Part shown: positions 1 to 7,373 of the stretch, one piece after another
Position numbering within the stretch: the stretch's first letter is position 1
Layout: every line of letters starts with the position of its first letter
Program-made: the position numbers and the translations under genes
Notes under the pieces: model-generated
What the model was told of the DNA's origin: nothing
Database searches by the model: none
Seen by the model: only the letters and a program-made list of their open reading frames with translations
NCBI GenBank assembly: GCA_009929525.1
Contig: SAAH01000040.1
Coordinates: 1 to 33,349, forward strand
DNA from: Clostridia bacterium
GTDB taxonomy: Bacteria; Bacillota; Clostridia; Lachnospirales; Lachnospiraceae
DNA length: 33,349 nucleotides
Direction: 5' to 3'

Positions 1-1
1 A

Positions 2-352
2 GGTCAAGTAAAGGTATTCTTTGAGAAATACATATCAGGACTATCCCTTACAGTGGCTGGCGAACAGGCAGGTATTGATAAGACACACTCTGTGATGGGT
101 CGCATTTTGAAAAACGTCAACTACCTTGGAAATGATACGTATCCAGCAATTATTGATAAAGAGATATTTGATAAAGCTGAAGAAGTTAGAGATAAGCGTG
201 CAAAGGATTTAGGACGAGTGGTAGAGCTTGCCGCTTTCACCTCTCCCCCTCCCAAAGAACGATTTAAAATGAGAAAGGCAGATAATAAGATGCCAGTTGA
301 TCCTTTTGAACGAGCAGAATACTTATATAGTCTGATAGAAAGCGAGGAATAA
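2..352 (+). CDS. Serine recombinase, C-terminal part (partial at window edge)
   Basis: The reading frame is open from the first bases of the window, so the gene starts upstream and only about 116 C-terminal residues are visible. The visible part resembles the post-catalytic 'Recombinase' domain of serine recombinases: a helical segment around [14 protein letters not shown] followed by the typical [18 protein letters not shown] block, where most family members read NxxYxG...IVD. A charged tail follows, without the zinc ribbon of full large recombinases. It stops one base before the start of the complete recombinase downstream, so the two are probably co-translated. Tandem serine recombinases are common at one end of clostridial integrative elements, and this one may be a helper or directionality partner (inference). 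The GTG at 53 is internal and not the true start. Confidence 0.75.
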   Translation, partial: GQVKVFFEKYISGLSLTVAGEQAGIDKTHSVMGRILKNVNYLGNDTYPAIIDKEIFDKAEEVRDKRAKDLGRVVELAAFTSPPPKERFKMRKADNKMPVDPFERAEYLYSLIESEE

Positions 353-353
353 A

Positions 354-1916
354 GTGACAGAGAAAAATATAATGGTTATTCCTGCTCGTAAAAGAGTAGG
401 AAGTACAGCCGCAAAAGAAAAGATAAAGAAACTTCGTGTTGCTGCCTATTGCCGTGTTTCTACAGAAACAGAAGAACAAAATTCTAGTTATGAGGTTCAG
501 GTCGCACACTATACAGAGTTTATAAAGAAAAATAATGAATGGGAGTTTGCCGGCATCTTTGCAGATGATGGTATATCAGGTACAAACACTAAAAAGCGTG
601 ACGAATTTAATCGTATGATTGCAGAGTGTATGGACGGTAATATCGACATGGTTATTACAAAATCCATCAGCCGATTTGCACGTAACACCCTAGACTGCCT
701 TCAGTACATTAGACAGCTCAAGGATAAGAACATATCCGTCTATTTTGAGAAAGAAAACATCAACACAATGGATGCCAAGGGTGAGGTTTTGCTGACTATT
801 ATGGCATCTTTGGCACAACAGGAAAGCCAGAGCCTTTCACAAAACGTTAAGCTTGGACTTCAATACCGATACCAACAAGGAAAGGTGCAGGTCAACCATA
901 AGCGATTTATGGGCTACACCAAAGATGAAGATGGAAATTTAATCATTGTTCCCGAAGAAGCTGAGGTTATCAAACGTATCTACCGAGAATACCTTGAAGG
1001 TCAGAGTCTAGTAGGCATTGGTCGAGGTCTTGAAAAGGATGGTATTTTAACAGCAGCAGGAAAACCAAAATGGCGACCGGAATCAGTTAAGAAGATCCTT
1101 CAAAACGAAAAATACATCGGAGATGCCCTTCTTCAAAAGACCGTCACAGTAGATTTTCTGACCAAGAAAAGAGTTAAGAACGAAGGTCATGTTCCACAGT
1201 ATTATGTTGAAAATAGCCATGAAGCGATCATCCCCAAAGAATTATTCCTACAAGTTCAGGAGGAAATTCATCGAAGAAGCAATATCTACACAGGAGAAGG
1301 TAAGAACAAACGAATTTATAGTAGTAAGTACGCTTTAAGTGCCATCACCTTCTGTGGAGATTGTGGCGATATTTATAGGAGGACCTATTGGAATATTCAT
1401 GGCAGAAAAGAATTTGTCTGGCGATGCGTGACTAGAATCGAGCAGGGTCCTGAAGTCTGTAAGAACCGAACCGTAAAAGAAGATGAACTCTATGGTGCTG
1501 TAATGACTGCGATTAATAGGCTGCTTGCAGGTGGCAATAACATGATAAAAACACTGGAAGAAAATATTCATGCGGTGATTGGAGAAACGACAGAATACCA
1601 AATTTCAGAGATTAACAACTTACTGGAGGAAAAGCAAAAAGAAATCATCAAGCTGGCTAACATGGGTCAAGGCTATGAACACCTAGCAGAAGAGATTGAT
1701 GAGCTGAGAGACAAGCGACAGACCCTTTTAGTAGAAGACGCCTCTCTTAGTGGCGAGAATGAGCGAATCAATGAGTTGATTGAATTTATCCGCAAGAACA
1801 TATTCCGAACCTTAGAATATGATGATAAGCTAGTGAGGAAGATAATCCAGAGCGTTACAGTCTATGAAGACCACTTCGTCATAGCCTTCAAATCAGGTTT
1901 CGAAATGGAAGTATGA
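354..1916 (+). CDS. Large serine recombinase (site-specific integrase)
   Basis: This 520-residue protein cuts and rejoins DNA at attachment sites to integrate or excise a mobile element. The N-terminal resolvase domain has YCRVSTE with catalytic Ser36 and the SRFARN arginine motif at residues 106-111. A Recombinase domain follows (NEKYIGD, about residue 255). A zinc ribbon has cysteines near 334, 337, 358 and 369 (CGDCG ... WRC ... EVC), and then comes a coiled-coil stretch around residues 420-490. These domains and the length fit the TndX/TnpX-like class of large serine recombinases. It starts at GTG 354, six bases after GAGG and one base after the stop of the preceding recombinase gene. The mef/msr operon lies immediately downstream, which suggests the resistance genes are cargo of, or next to, the same element; no attachment site was identified. 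Confidence 0.93.
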   Translation: MTEKNIMVIPARKRVGSTAAKEKIKKLRVAAYCRVSTETEEQNSSYEVQVAHYTEFIKKNNEWEFAGIFADDGISGTNTKKRDEFNRMIAECMDGNIDMVITKSISRFARNTLDCLQYIRQLKDKNISVYFEKENINTMDAKGEVLLTIMASLAQQESQSLSQNVKLGLQYRYQQGKVQVNHKRFMGYTKDEDGNLIIVPEEAEVIKRIYREYLEGQSLVGIGRGLEKDGILTAAGKPKWRPESVKKILQNEKYIGDALLQKTVTVDFLTKKRVKNEGHVPQYYVENSHEAIIPKELFLQVQEEIHRRSNIYTGEGKNKRIYSSKYALSAITFCGDCGDIYRRTYWNIHGRKEFVWRCVTRIEQGPEVCKNRTVKEDELYGAVMTAINRLLAGGNNMIKTLEENIHAVIGETTEYQISEINNLLEEKQKEIIKLANMGQGYEHLAEEIDELRDKRQTLLVEDASLSGENERINELIEFIRKNIFRTLEYDDKLVRKIIQSVTVYEDHFVIAFKSGFEMEV

Positions 1917-1938
1917 GATGCATTTGATTATTTTTGTA

Positions 1939-1967
1939 TTGAACACATCGTTTTGTTGTGTTATTCT
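1939..1967 (+). promoter_or_regulatory. Candidate promoter of the mef/msr operon
   Basis: TTGAAC (1939-1944) and TATTCT (1962-1967) are separated by exactly 17 bases, about 40 bases ahead of the mef leader peptide. Each hexamer matches the sigma-A consensus only moderately. Its position upstream of an attenuated leader supports the call. Confidence 0.5.
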
Positions 1968-2007
1968 ATAGGTTGATATAAATAAAGATGTAGGAGGAAC
2001 CGAAACT

Positions 2008-2034
2008 ATGACAGCATCAATACGTTTAAGATAA
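2008..2034 (+). CDS. mefL: mef leader peptide (MTASIRLR), macrolide-sensing
   Basis: An eight-codon ORF encoding MTASIRLR begins at ATG 2008 behind AGGAGG (1992-1997). Leader peptides of mef/msr(D) operons have a very similar sequence (MTASMRLR type) and end in the RLR (+x+) motif, which stalls macrolide-bound ribosomes. Stalling is thought to change folding of the downstream leader so that transcription continues into mef. The only evident difference from the form I recall is Ile for Met at position 5. The identification rests on the peptide sequence and the mef-like gene that follows. Confidence 0.85.
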   Translation: MTASIRLR

Positions 2035-2043
2035 GCTGGCAAT

Positions 2044-2080
2044 AAAAAAGGCAGAATCTATCCCAATGATAGGCTTTTTT
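2044..2080 (+). terminator. Attenuator hairpin 1 in the mef leader
   Basis: CTATC (2058-2062) pairs with GATAG (2068-2072). An outer run of A (2044-2049) followed by GGC pairs with GC and six T at 2073-2080, leaving a small bulge. It starts ten bases after the leader-peptide stop and ends in a T run, as expected of an intrinsic terminator used for attenuation. Confidence 0.6.
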
Positions 2081-2196
2081 GTTGTGCTTATTTATACGAT
2101 ATTGAGCATTCATTAGTTAAGGTGAGGATATAGGTTATTTAACTATACCTTTATTTAACTATGTCTTTAATATGAATGTTTCCAGATTGTATGTAT

Positions 2197-2238
2197 GCAG
2201 ACCAAAAGCCACATTGTGGATTTTGGCCTGCATTTTTT
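2197..2238 (+). terminator. Attenuator hairpin 2 (strong intrinsic terminator) before mef
   Basis: GCAG-CCAAAA-CCAC (from 2197) pairs with GTGG-TTTTGG-CTGC (to 2231) with single-base bulges, followed by ATTTTTTATT. It lies about 60 bases before the mef start and about 160 bases after the leader peptide. It would stop transcription unless the leader ribosome stalls. The ORF that reads through this hairpin (from 2172) is not the true mef N-terminus. Confidence 0.75.
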
Positions 2239-2300
2239 ATTGCCTAGAATACTATTTAAAAAAGAAATTTAAGCAAAATAATATGCAGGAGATAATAGAA

Positions 2301-3518
2301 ATGGAAAAATATATAAATTGGAAACTTAAGTTTTATACTATATGGGCAGGGCAGGCGGTATCTTTAATCACTAGTGCCATCCTGCAAATGGCGATTATTT
2401 TTTACCTTACAGAAAAAACAGGATCTGCGATGGTCTTGTCTATGGCTTCACTAGTAGGGTTTTTACCCTATGCGGTCTTTGGACCAGCCATTGGTGTATT
2501 AGTGGATCGTCATGATAGGAAGAAGATAATGATTGGTGCTGATTTAATTATAGCAGCAGCTGGAGCAGTGCTCGCTATTGTTGCATTGTATACGGAGTTA
2601 TCTGTATGGATGGTTATGGTAGTATTGTTTATCCGTAGCATTGGAACGGCTTTTCATTCTCCGGCTCTCAATGCGGTTACGCCGCTTTTAGTACCAGAAG
2701 AACAGCTTACGAAATGTGCAGGTTATAGTCAGTCTGTGCAGTCGATAAGCTATATTATTAGTCCGGCTGCTGCAGCATTGTTATACTCCGTTTGGAAATT
2801 AAATGCAATTATTGCTATCGATGTATTGGGCGCTGTGATTGCATCTATTACGGTAGCAATTGTAAGTATTCCTAAGCTGGGCGATCAAGTGCAAAGTTTG
2901 AAACCAAATTTCTTAAGAGAAATGAAAGAAGGAATTGTCGCATTGAGACAAAACAAAGGCTTATTTGCCTTATTACTCTTAGGAACGCTATATACGTTTG
3001 TGTATATGCCAATTAATGCACTATTTCCTTTAATTAGCATGGAATACTTTAATGGAACACCTGTGCATATTTCCATTACCGAAATCGCTTTTGCATCTGG
3101 AATGCTAGTAGGCGGTCTACTATTAGGAAGGTTGGGGAACTTTGAAAAGCGTGTATTACTAATAACAGGTTCATTCCTTATAATGGGAGCCAGTTTAGCC
3201 GTTTCAGGATTACTTCCTCCAAGTGGATTTGTTATATTTGTAGCTTGCTGTGCAGTAATGGGGCTTTCGGTGCCATTTTATAGCGGTGTGCAAACAGCTC
3301 TTTTTCAGGAGAAGATTAAGCCTGAATATTTAGGACGTGTATTTTCCTTGACCGGAAGTATCATGTCACTTGCTATGCCAATTGGGTTAATTCTTTCTGG
3401 ATTCTTTGCTGATAGAATCGGTGTAAATCATTGGTTTTTACTATCAGGTATTTTAATTATTGGCATTGCAATAGTTTGCCCGATGATAACTGAGATTAGA
3501 AAATTAGATTTAAAATAA
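2301..3518 (+). CDS. mef(A): Macrolide efflux MFS transporter, Mef(A) type
   Basis: This 405-residue inner-membrane pump of the major facilitator superfamily exports macrolides by proton antiport. The sequence follows Mef(A)/Mef(E) closely throughout (start MEKYINWKLKFYTIWAGQAV, end EIRKLDLK) and has the same length. About 12 hydrophobic segments are visible, and loop 2-3 carries the MFS motif A variant GVLVDRHDRKK. I chose ATG 2301 because AGGAGA (2287-2292) lies eight bases upstream and the length then equals the family's; an in-frame extension to 2172 would run through a terminator hairpin. It is followed within seven bases by the msr leader region. Compared with the Mef(A) sequence I recall there are scattered substitutions, so it may be a divergent allele. 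Expression is probably macrolide-inducible through the leader at 2008. Confidence 0.93.
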   Translation: MEKYINWKLKFYTIWAGQAVSLITSAILQMAIIFYLTEKTGSAMVLSMASLVGFLPYAVFGPAIGVLVDRHDRKKIMIGADLIIAAAGAVLAIVALYTELSVWMVMVVLFIRSIGTAFHSPALNAVTPLLVPEEQLTKCAGYSQSVQSISYIISPAAAALLYSVWKLNAIIAIDVLGAVIASITVAIVSIPKLGDQVQSLKPNFLREMKEGIVALRQNKGLFALLLLGTLYTFVYMPINALFPLISMEYFNGTPVHISITEIAFASGMLVGGLLLGRLGNFEKRVLLITGSFLIMGASLAVSGLLPPSGFVIFVACCAVMGLSVPFYSGVQTALFQEKIKPEYLGRVFSLTGSIMSLAMPIGLILSGFFADRIGVNHWFLLSGILIIGIAIVCPMITEIRKLDLK

Positions 3519-3538
3519 ACAATATTGGAGGGATATTT

Positions 3539-3559
3539 ATGTATCTTATTTTCATGTAA
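3539..3559 (+). CDS. msrDL: msrD leader peptide (MYLIFM)
   Basis: The six-codon ORF MYLIFM begins at ATG 3539 and is preceded by GGAGGG (3527-3532). It is identical to the MsrDL leader peptide of streptococcal msr(D). That peptide stalls ribosomes bound by cladinose macrolides and thereby relieves attenuation of msrD. It lies between mef and msrD, exactly as in streptococcal mef/msr elements. Confidence 0.92.
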   Translation: MYLIFM

Positions 3560-3564
3560 TTCTT

Positions 3565-3593
3565 CCTGCTTAAATCGCAGGGTTTTCCCTGCG
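3565..3593 (+). promoter_or_regulatory. Alternative hairpins controlling msrD
   Basis: Two mutually exclusive stems are visible. CCTGC (3565-3569) can pair with GCAGG (3577-3581), or CGCAGGG (3576-3582) can pair with CCCTGCG (3587-3593) across a TTTT loop. The pair starts six bases after the MYLIFM stop codon, so a stalled ribosome would cover the first arm. No good T run follows the second stem, so how it terminates transcription is not obvious from the sequence. Confidence 0.65.
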
Positions 3594-3638
3594 TACAAGC
3601 AAATGAAAACATGCGATTATAGACAGGAGGAAAATGTT

Positions 3639-5102
3639 ATGGAATTGATATTAAAAGCAAAAGACATTCGTGTGGAATTTAAAGGACGCGTTGTTTTAGA
3701 TATAGACGACTTAGAAGTATATGATTATGACCGTATTGGTTTAGTAGGAGCAAATGGTGCAGGAAAAAGCACTTTATTCAAGGTGCTTTTAGGAGAATTA
3801 ACTCCTCCAGGATGTAAAATGAATCGTCTGGGTGAACTTGCCTATATCCCTCAGGTGGACGAAGTAACCTTGCAGGAGGAAAAAGATTTTGGACTAGTAG
3901 GCAAGCTTGGTGTTGATCAATTAGATATTCAGACCATGAGCGGCGGTGAAGAAACAAGGCTTAAAATAGCACAAGCTTTATCGGCACAGGTTCACGGTAT
4001 TTTAGCGGATGAACCTACGAGTCATTTAGACCGTGAAGGAATTGATTTTCTAATTGGACAGCTAAAATATTTTACAGGTGCACTGTTAGTTATTAGCCAT
4101 GACCGCTATTTTCTTGATGGGGTAGTAGATAAAATATGGGAACTGAAAGATGGCAAAATCACTGAGTATTGGGGAAACTATTCTGATTATCTTCGCCAAA
4201 AAGAGGAAGAACGCAAGAGCCAGGCTGCAGAATACGAACAATTTATTGCGGAACGTGCCCGATTGGAAAGGGCTGCGGAGGAAAAGCGAAAGCAGGCCCG
4301 TAAAATAGAAAAAAAGGCAAAAGGTGCTTCAAAGAAAAAAAGTAATGAAGGCGGAGGGCGTTTAGCTCATCAAAAATCAATGGGAAGTAAGGAAAAAAAG
4401 ATGCATAATGCCGCTAAATCCCTAGAGCACAGGATTGCGGCCTTAGGAAATGTAGAAGCTCCGGAAGACATTCGCAGAATTCGTTTCAGGCAAAGTAAAG
4501 CATTGGAGCTCCATAATCCATACCCTATAGTCGGTACGGAAATTAATAAAATATTTGGGGATAAGGCACTGTTTGAAAATGCATCTTTTCAAATTCCTCT
4601 AGGAGCAAAAGTAGCGCTAACTGGAGGTAATGGAACAGGAAAAACAACCTTAATCCAAATGATCTTAAATCATGAAGATGGAATTACTATTTCACGTAAG
4701 GCCAAAATAGGATACTTTGCACAAAATGGTTACAAGTACAACAGTAATCAAAAAGTCTTGGAATTTATGCAGGAGGATTGTGATTACAATGTTTCGGAAA
4801 TTCGTTCTGTGTTAGCATCAATGGGAATTAAACAAAACGACATAGGAAAAAGCTTAGCTGTTTTAAGCGGTGGTGAAATTATGAAATTATTGTTAGCTAA
4901 AATGCTTATGGGTAGATATAACATCTTACTAATGGATGAACCCAGCAACTTCCTTGACATACCAAGCTTAGAGGCTTTGGAAATATTAATGAAGGAGTAT
5001 GCTGGAACTATAGTGTTTATCACCCATGACAAACGGCTACTCGATAATGTGGCTGATGTGGTTTATGAAATTAGTGATAAGAAAATAAATCTGAAACATT
5101 AA
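3639..5102 (+). CDS. msr(D): ABC-F ribosomal protection protein, MsrD type
   Basis: This 487-residue cytoplasmic ABC-F ATPase dislodges macrolides (and probably related 23S-binding drugs) from the ribosome. It has no membrane segments. Two ATP-binding cassettes are visible: Walker A GANGAGKS (residues 37-44) with signature [10 protein letters not shown] and DEPTSHLD, then GGNGTGKTT with VLSGGEIMK and DEPSNFLD. Between them is the long charged linker (about residues 187-265) that reaches into the ribosome in ABC-F proteins. ATG 3639 follows CAGGAGG and gives exactly the family length; an in-frame ORF from 3525 only runs through the leader region. It closely matches streptococcal MsrD with scattered substitutions, for example a Thr in the second Walker A. 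It is co-transcribed with mef and under attenuation by MYLIFM. Confidence 0.94.
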   Translation: MELILKAKDIRVEFKGRVVLDIDDLEVYDYDRIGLVGANGAGKSTLFKVLLGELTPPGCKMNRLGELAYIPQVDEVTLQEEKDFGLVGKLGVDQLDIQTMSGGEETRLKIAQALSAQVHGILADEPTSHLDREGIDFLIGQLKYFTGALLVISHDRYFLDGVVDKIWELKDGKITEYWGNYSDYLRQKEEERKSQAAEYEQFIAERARLERAAEEKRKQARKIEKKAKGASKKKSNEGGGRLAHQKSMGSKEKKMHNAAKSLEHRIAALGNVEAPEDIRRIRFRQSKALELHNPYPIVGTEINKIFGDKALFENASFQIPLGAKVALTGGNGTGKTTLIQMILNHEDGITISRKAKIGYFAQNGYKYNSNQKVLEFMQEDCDYNVSEIRSVLASMGIKQNDIGKSLAVLSGGEIMKLLLAKMLMGRYNILLMDEPSNFLDIPSLEALEILMKEYAGTIVFITHDKRLLDNVADVVYEISDKKINLKH

Positions 5103-5111
5103 ATTTAAGGT

Positions 5112-5148
5112 AGTCGCTAGTCAGTATAGTCTGTTCTGGCTAGTGGCT
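5112..5148 (+). terminator. Hairpin after msrD
   Basis: A 13-bp stem with several G-U pairs joins AGTCGCTAGTCAG (5112-5124) to CTGGCTAGTGGCT (5136-5148) across an 11-base loop, ten bases after the msrD stop. The downstream T run is weak, so it may be a poor terminator or a 3' stabiliser. Confidence 0.45.
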
Positions 5149-5213
5149 TCATTATAAAGCTAGTTTCTAATGTTTTGAAATAAGATATGAATATCTGATT
5201 GGAGGGTTTAGAA

Positions 5214-5732
5214 ATGTTAATACGGGTAGTTCCATACGACCCTTTTTGGGAAGCAGCATATGATAATGAAGCACAGAAAATAAGTAGTATTTTGAAGGAC
5301 ATATTGGTGGAGATTTACCATATTGGCAGTACAGCAGTTAAAGGTTTACATGCTAAACCAATCATAGATATAATGCCCGTAGTGACAAATATTAGTTTGG
5401 TTGATAAGCATAACAAAGAATTTGTAGCCATTGGATATGAGTGTATGGGTGAGTTTGGTATTAAAGGGCGGAGATATTTCCGTAAAGGTGGCGATAACAG
5501 GACACACCAAATTCATATTTTTGAGCAAAACAATCACAATGATATTACTAGGCACATAGCAGTAAGGGATTTTCTGCGTACACATCCTGACATCGCTTTA
5601 GAGTATGGCGAATTAAAGATGGAGTTGGCTTATCGATTCCCGGAGGATATTGAAGGCTACTGCGCCGGTAAGGATGCATTTGTAAAACAACTAGAAAAGG
5701 ACGCTTTGCTATGGTATCAAGCTGTCTTATAG
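5214..5732 (+). CDS. GrpB/UPF0157 family nucleotidyltransferase-like protein
   Basis: This 172-residue soluble protein matches the GrpB (UPF0157) family: an N-terminal VVPYDPFWEAAYDNE block, the central IYHIGSTAVKGLHAKPIIDI block with the GSTA nucleotidyltransferase-like motif and the IDIMPVV strand, then RTHQIHIFEQNN and the C-terminal HIAVRDFLRTHP. The family has a nucleotidyltransferase fold, and its substrate is not known. The start is ATG 5214, seven bases after GGAGGG (5201-5206); the in-frame TTG at 5199 lies before the ribosome site and is rejected. It lies 111 bases after msrD and may ride on the same accessory element. GrpB-like genes are often found beside antibiotic-resistance genes in Firmicutes (general knowledge). 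Confidence 0.88.
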   Translation: MLIRVVPYDPFWEAAYDNEAQKISSILKDILVEIYHIGSTAVKGLHAKPIIDIMPVVTNISLVDKHNKEFVAIGYECMGEFGIKGRRYFRKGGDNRTHQIHIFEQNNHNDITRHIAVRDFLRTHPDIALEYGELKMELAYRFPEDIEGYCAGKDAFVKQLEKDALLWYQAVL

Positions 5733-6127
5733 GGAAAAATTCAATACTTCTCTATTTTATATGTAAAATACTCCGAGAAAAAAAGCATGTGATCCATTCA
5801 GGTTTATTATCGACCATATTACCATATGAATGAAAATGGTTACTATATCAATCATGCAACAGACAGAAAATGAATAATCATTCTAATTATTAATCTAGAT
5901 GAGCCACATGTAGGGTGTATAATAATGATTGCAAAAATGTTTGTCGATATGTTCCCACATACGGCAGTCAATCTTTGATATGTTTCCACAAATAAAAATC
6001 ACTAAAAAAGGAACATGGTAATTTCCATTTGATAGCTATCCCCTCATCTCAAAACATGTGGAGGTCTGTGTGTTGATGTCGAGGAAATAGTAATAATATA
6101 CAGCCAAATTTAACGAGGAGCATACAA
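5733..6127. other. Non-coding stretch with short direct repeats
   Basis: No gene is supported in these 395 bases. A 14-base direct repeat with one mismatch, GATATGTTCCCACA (5946-5959) and GATATGTTTCCACA (5977-5990), has a 31-base period (about three helical turns). A 24-codon open stretch around 5799-5873 (QVYYRPYYHMN...) may be a decayed gene end, but I do not recognise it. The ribosome site of the following Nudix gene is GAGGAG at 6115. Confidence 0.5.
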
Positions 6128-6556
6128 ATGGTAGAAGTTAAATTTTATGATGATGTCGCAGATACGCTGCTAAAATTTGCAGTGATTATTTCTAAAACAA
6201 ATGGTAAATGGGTATTTTGCAAGCACAAGAAAAGAGATACTTATGAAGTCCCCGGTGGGCATAGAGAAGCAAATGAAGATATTAACGACACAGCCAAAAG
6301 GGAGCTGTACGAGGAAACCGGAGCATTAGAATTTGATATAAATCCAGTTTGCGTATATTCCGTCACAGCACCAAACAACTTTGATGGAAAAGAAACATTT
6401 GGTATGTTGTATTTTGCTGATATAAAACGATTTGAAGCCGAATTGCATAATGAAATTGAGAAAATAGTTATCACAACGGACTTTCCGGATAAGTGGACTT
6501 ATCCGGAAATACAGCCTAAATTGCTGGAAGAGGCTAAACGCAGGGGCGTTCTATAA
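6128..6556 (+). CDS. Nudix hydrolase
   Basis: This 142-residue cytoplasmic hydrolase of nucleoside diphosphate-X compounds has a complete Nudix box, running from GGHREANEDINDTAK into RELYEETGAL (about residues 43-66), including the metal-binding REXXEE core. The upstream part KFAVIISKTNGKWVFCKHKKRDTYEVPGG is typical of small MutT/8-oxo-dGTP-type enzymes. The substrate cannot be told from sequence. ATG 6128 follows GAGGAG (6115-6120) by seven bases. It stands alone, with about 400 untranslated bases upstream, and no strong terminator directly follows. Confidence 0.92.
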   Translation: MVEVKFYDDVADTLLKFAVIISKTNGKWVFCKHKKRDTYEVPGGHREANEDINDTAKRELYEETGALEFDINPVCVYSVTAPNNFDGKETFGMLYFADIKRFEAELHNEIEKIVITTDFPDKWTYPEIQPKLLEEAKRRGVL

Positions 6557-6639
6557 TTGCAAATTATTGATTTGTTTCCGAGAACGGACAAGGTTCTGAA
6601 AAAGTCCGAAAAATAAGTGGTTAAGATAGAAAATTACTG

Positions 6640-6750
6640 TCGAGCATGATATACTTTATGAAAGAAACCTGCGAAATGTGAGGTGAAAAAATTGGATAAC
6701 GCAGGAGGATTTTGATGAAGAGAGATAAAAAAGCTTTTCATCTTTTGTAA
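6640..6750 (+). promoter_or_regulatory. Extended -10 promoter and tiny overlapping ORFs without a gene
   Basis: TGaTATACT (6647-6655) is an extended -10 closely resembling the one before the WYL gene (7342-7350). Downstream are two tiny ORFs: TTG 6692-6715 (LDNAGGF) and ATG 6715-6750 (MKRDKKAFHLL). They overlap as TGATG, and the second follows AGGAGG (6703-6708). The last codons of the second ORF form the left arm of a terminator, so it may be a leader peptide or the remains of a lost gene start. Confidence 0.4.
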
Positions 6751-6771
6751 TGCAAGGATGAAAGGCTTTTT
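6727..6771. terminator. Bidirectional intrinsic terminator
   Basis: AAAAAAGC-TTTTCATC (6727-6742) pairs with GATGAAA-GGCTTTTT (6757-6771). It has T runs on both strands, so it can end the tiny plus-strand transcript and the minus-strand abi remnant, whose stop codon is eight bases away. Confidence 0.75.
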
Positions 6772-6778
6772 CAATGGT

Positions 6779-7084
6779 TTATATTTTTCTGTAAGAAGTA
6801 AGTTTTTTCCAATTTTGTGGGAATCCCATAATACGAAGCAGGCCATCATGGGAAATTTGCTGATCACCAAACTGATATAAAGCAAGAATATCCTGCAAGG
6901 TGGTGCCGTCACGGTAATTTTTGGTTGATGGATTTTTAAATAAATCCTTATATCCAGTAATTAAAGCGTAGTAGCCATCCTGCTGCAATATGGATTTTGC
7001 TTCGTTTTCATCCGTAATCGTAAGATTTTTATCACGGAGTTTTTGTATTTGTTGTTCGTAAGTCATGAATGGCTTTGGCATCAT
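6779..7084 (-). pseudogene. Abi_2/AbiF-type abortive infection gene with internal deletion
   Basis: The 101-residue product starts like Abi_2 (AbiD/F) phage-defence proteins: KPFMTYEQQIQKLRDKNL, then ILQQDGYYALITGYKDLF and DILALYQFGDQQ. After about residue 76 it jumps straight to what looks like the C-terminus of the same family, LLRIMGFPQNWKKL. Full family members are about 300 residues, so roughly 200 central residues, including the HEPN-type R-x4-H RNase site, are missing without a frameshift. The remnant is therefore expected to be inactive as an RNase. ATG 7084 follows AAGGTG. A minus-strand hairpin terminator lies just upstream (7101-7127) and a terminator just downstream. Family recognition is from memory of motifs, not a search. 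Confidence 0.7.
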
Positions 7085-7100
7085 TCACCTTCGCATAAAT

Positions 7101-7127
7101 GTTAAAAGGAGCCCCCGCAGGGACTCC
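7101..7127 (-). terminator. Minus-strand terminator 17 bases before the abi remnant
   Basis: Read on the minus strand, GGAGTCCC (from 7127) pairs completely with GGGGCTCC (to 7108), including one U-G pair, across a UGCG loop, and is followed by UUUU. It ends a transcript before abi rather than after it, so a small RNA encoded between about 7300 and 7101 on the minus strand is possible. Recently described AbiF systems have an upstream non-coding RNA antitoxin. Confidence 0.6.
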
Positions 7128-7242
7128 TCCGATCGCAGGCCTCGCAAGCTACTGCAATCTATTTACTGGTGCAAGTCAACCGTATGGCGATGTGTGAGAC
7201 GAGCAGATAACTGCATGAAAGAATATGACAAGAGAAATTTGA

Positions 7243-7277
7243 CACCTTACAGAAATTGATGTGAGGTGTTTTCTTTT
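7243..7277 (+). terminator. Intrinsic terminator upstream of the WYL gene
   Basis: CACCTTACA (7243-7251) pairs with TGTGAGGTG (7260-7268), including one T-G pair, and is followed by TTTTCTTTT. No plus-strand gene that it would terminate is visible; bases 7085-7242 hold no supported ORF. Confidence 0.65.
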
Positions 7278-7313
7278 GCGGATTGAAAGGTATTATGGAA
7301 AAGTTTATAATAA

Positions 7314-7350
7314 ACATGACATATAGATGTCGTGTTTTGCGTGATATACT
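7314..7350 (+). promoter_or_regulatory. WYL gene promoter with palindromic operator
   Basis: An extended -10, TGaTATACT, ends at 7350. It is preceded by the inverted repeat ACATGACAT (7314-7322) and ATGTCGTGT (7327-7335) with an ATAG centre and 8 of 9 pairs. The repeat covers the -35 region, a natural place for autoregulation by the WYL protein. Confidence 0.5.
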
Positions 7351-7373
7351 TATCATGAACGAAAGGAAAAAAC

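Noticed and set aside
2172-2300. N-terminal extension of Mef giving 448 residues
   Set aside because: It runs through a strong terminator hairpin, has no ribosome site and exceeds the 405-residue family length. ATG 2301 with AGGAGA fits.
3525-3638. N-terminal extension of MsrD giving 525 residues
   Set aside because: It overlaps the MYLIFM leader in another frame and the attenuator hairpins. ATG 3639 gives the exact 487-residue MsrD.
5939-5948. TTTGTCGAT as a Spo0A box
   Set aside because: It is an eight-of-nine match in a non-coding gap with no suitable promoter or gene nearby, so chance is likely.
7065-7259. 64-codon plus-strand ORF between the abi remnant and the WYL gene
   Set aside because: It has no ribosome site, Arg/Cys-rich random composition, and overlaps the minus-strand terminator.
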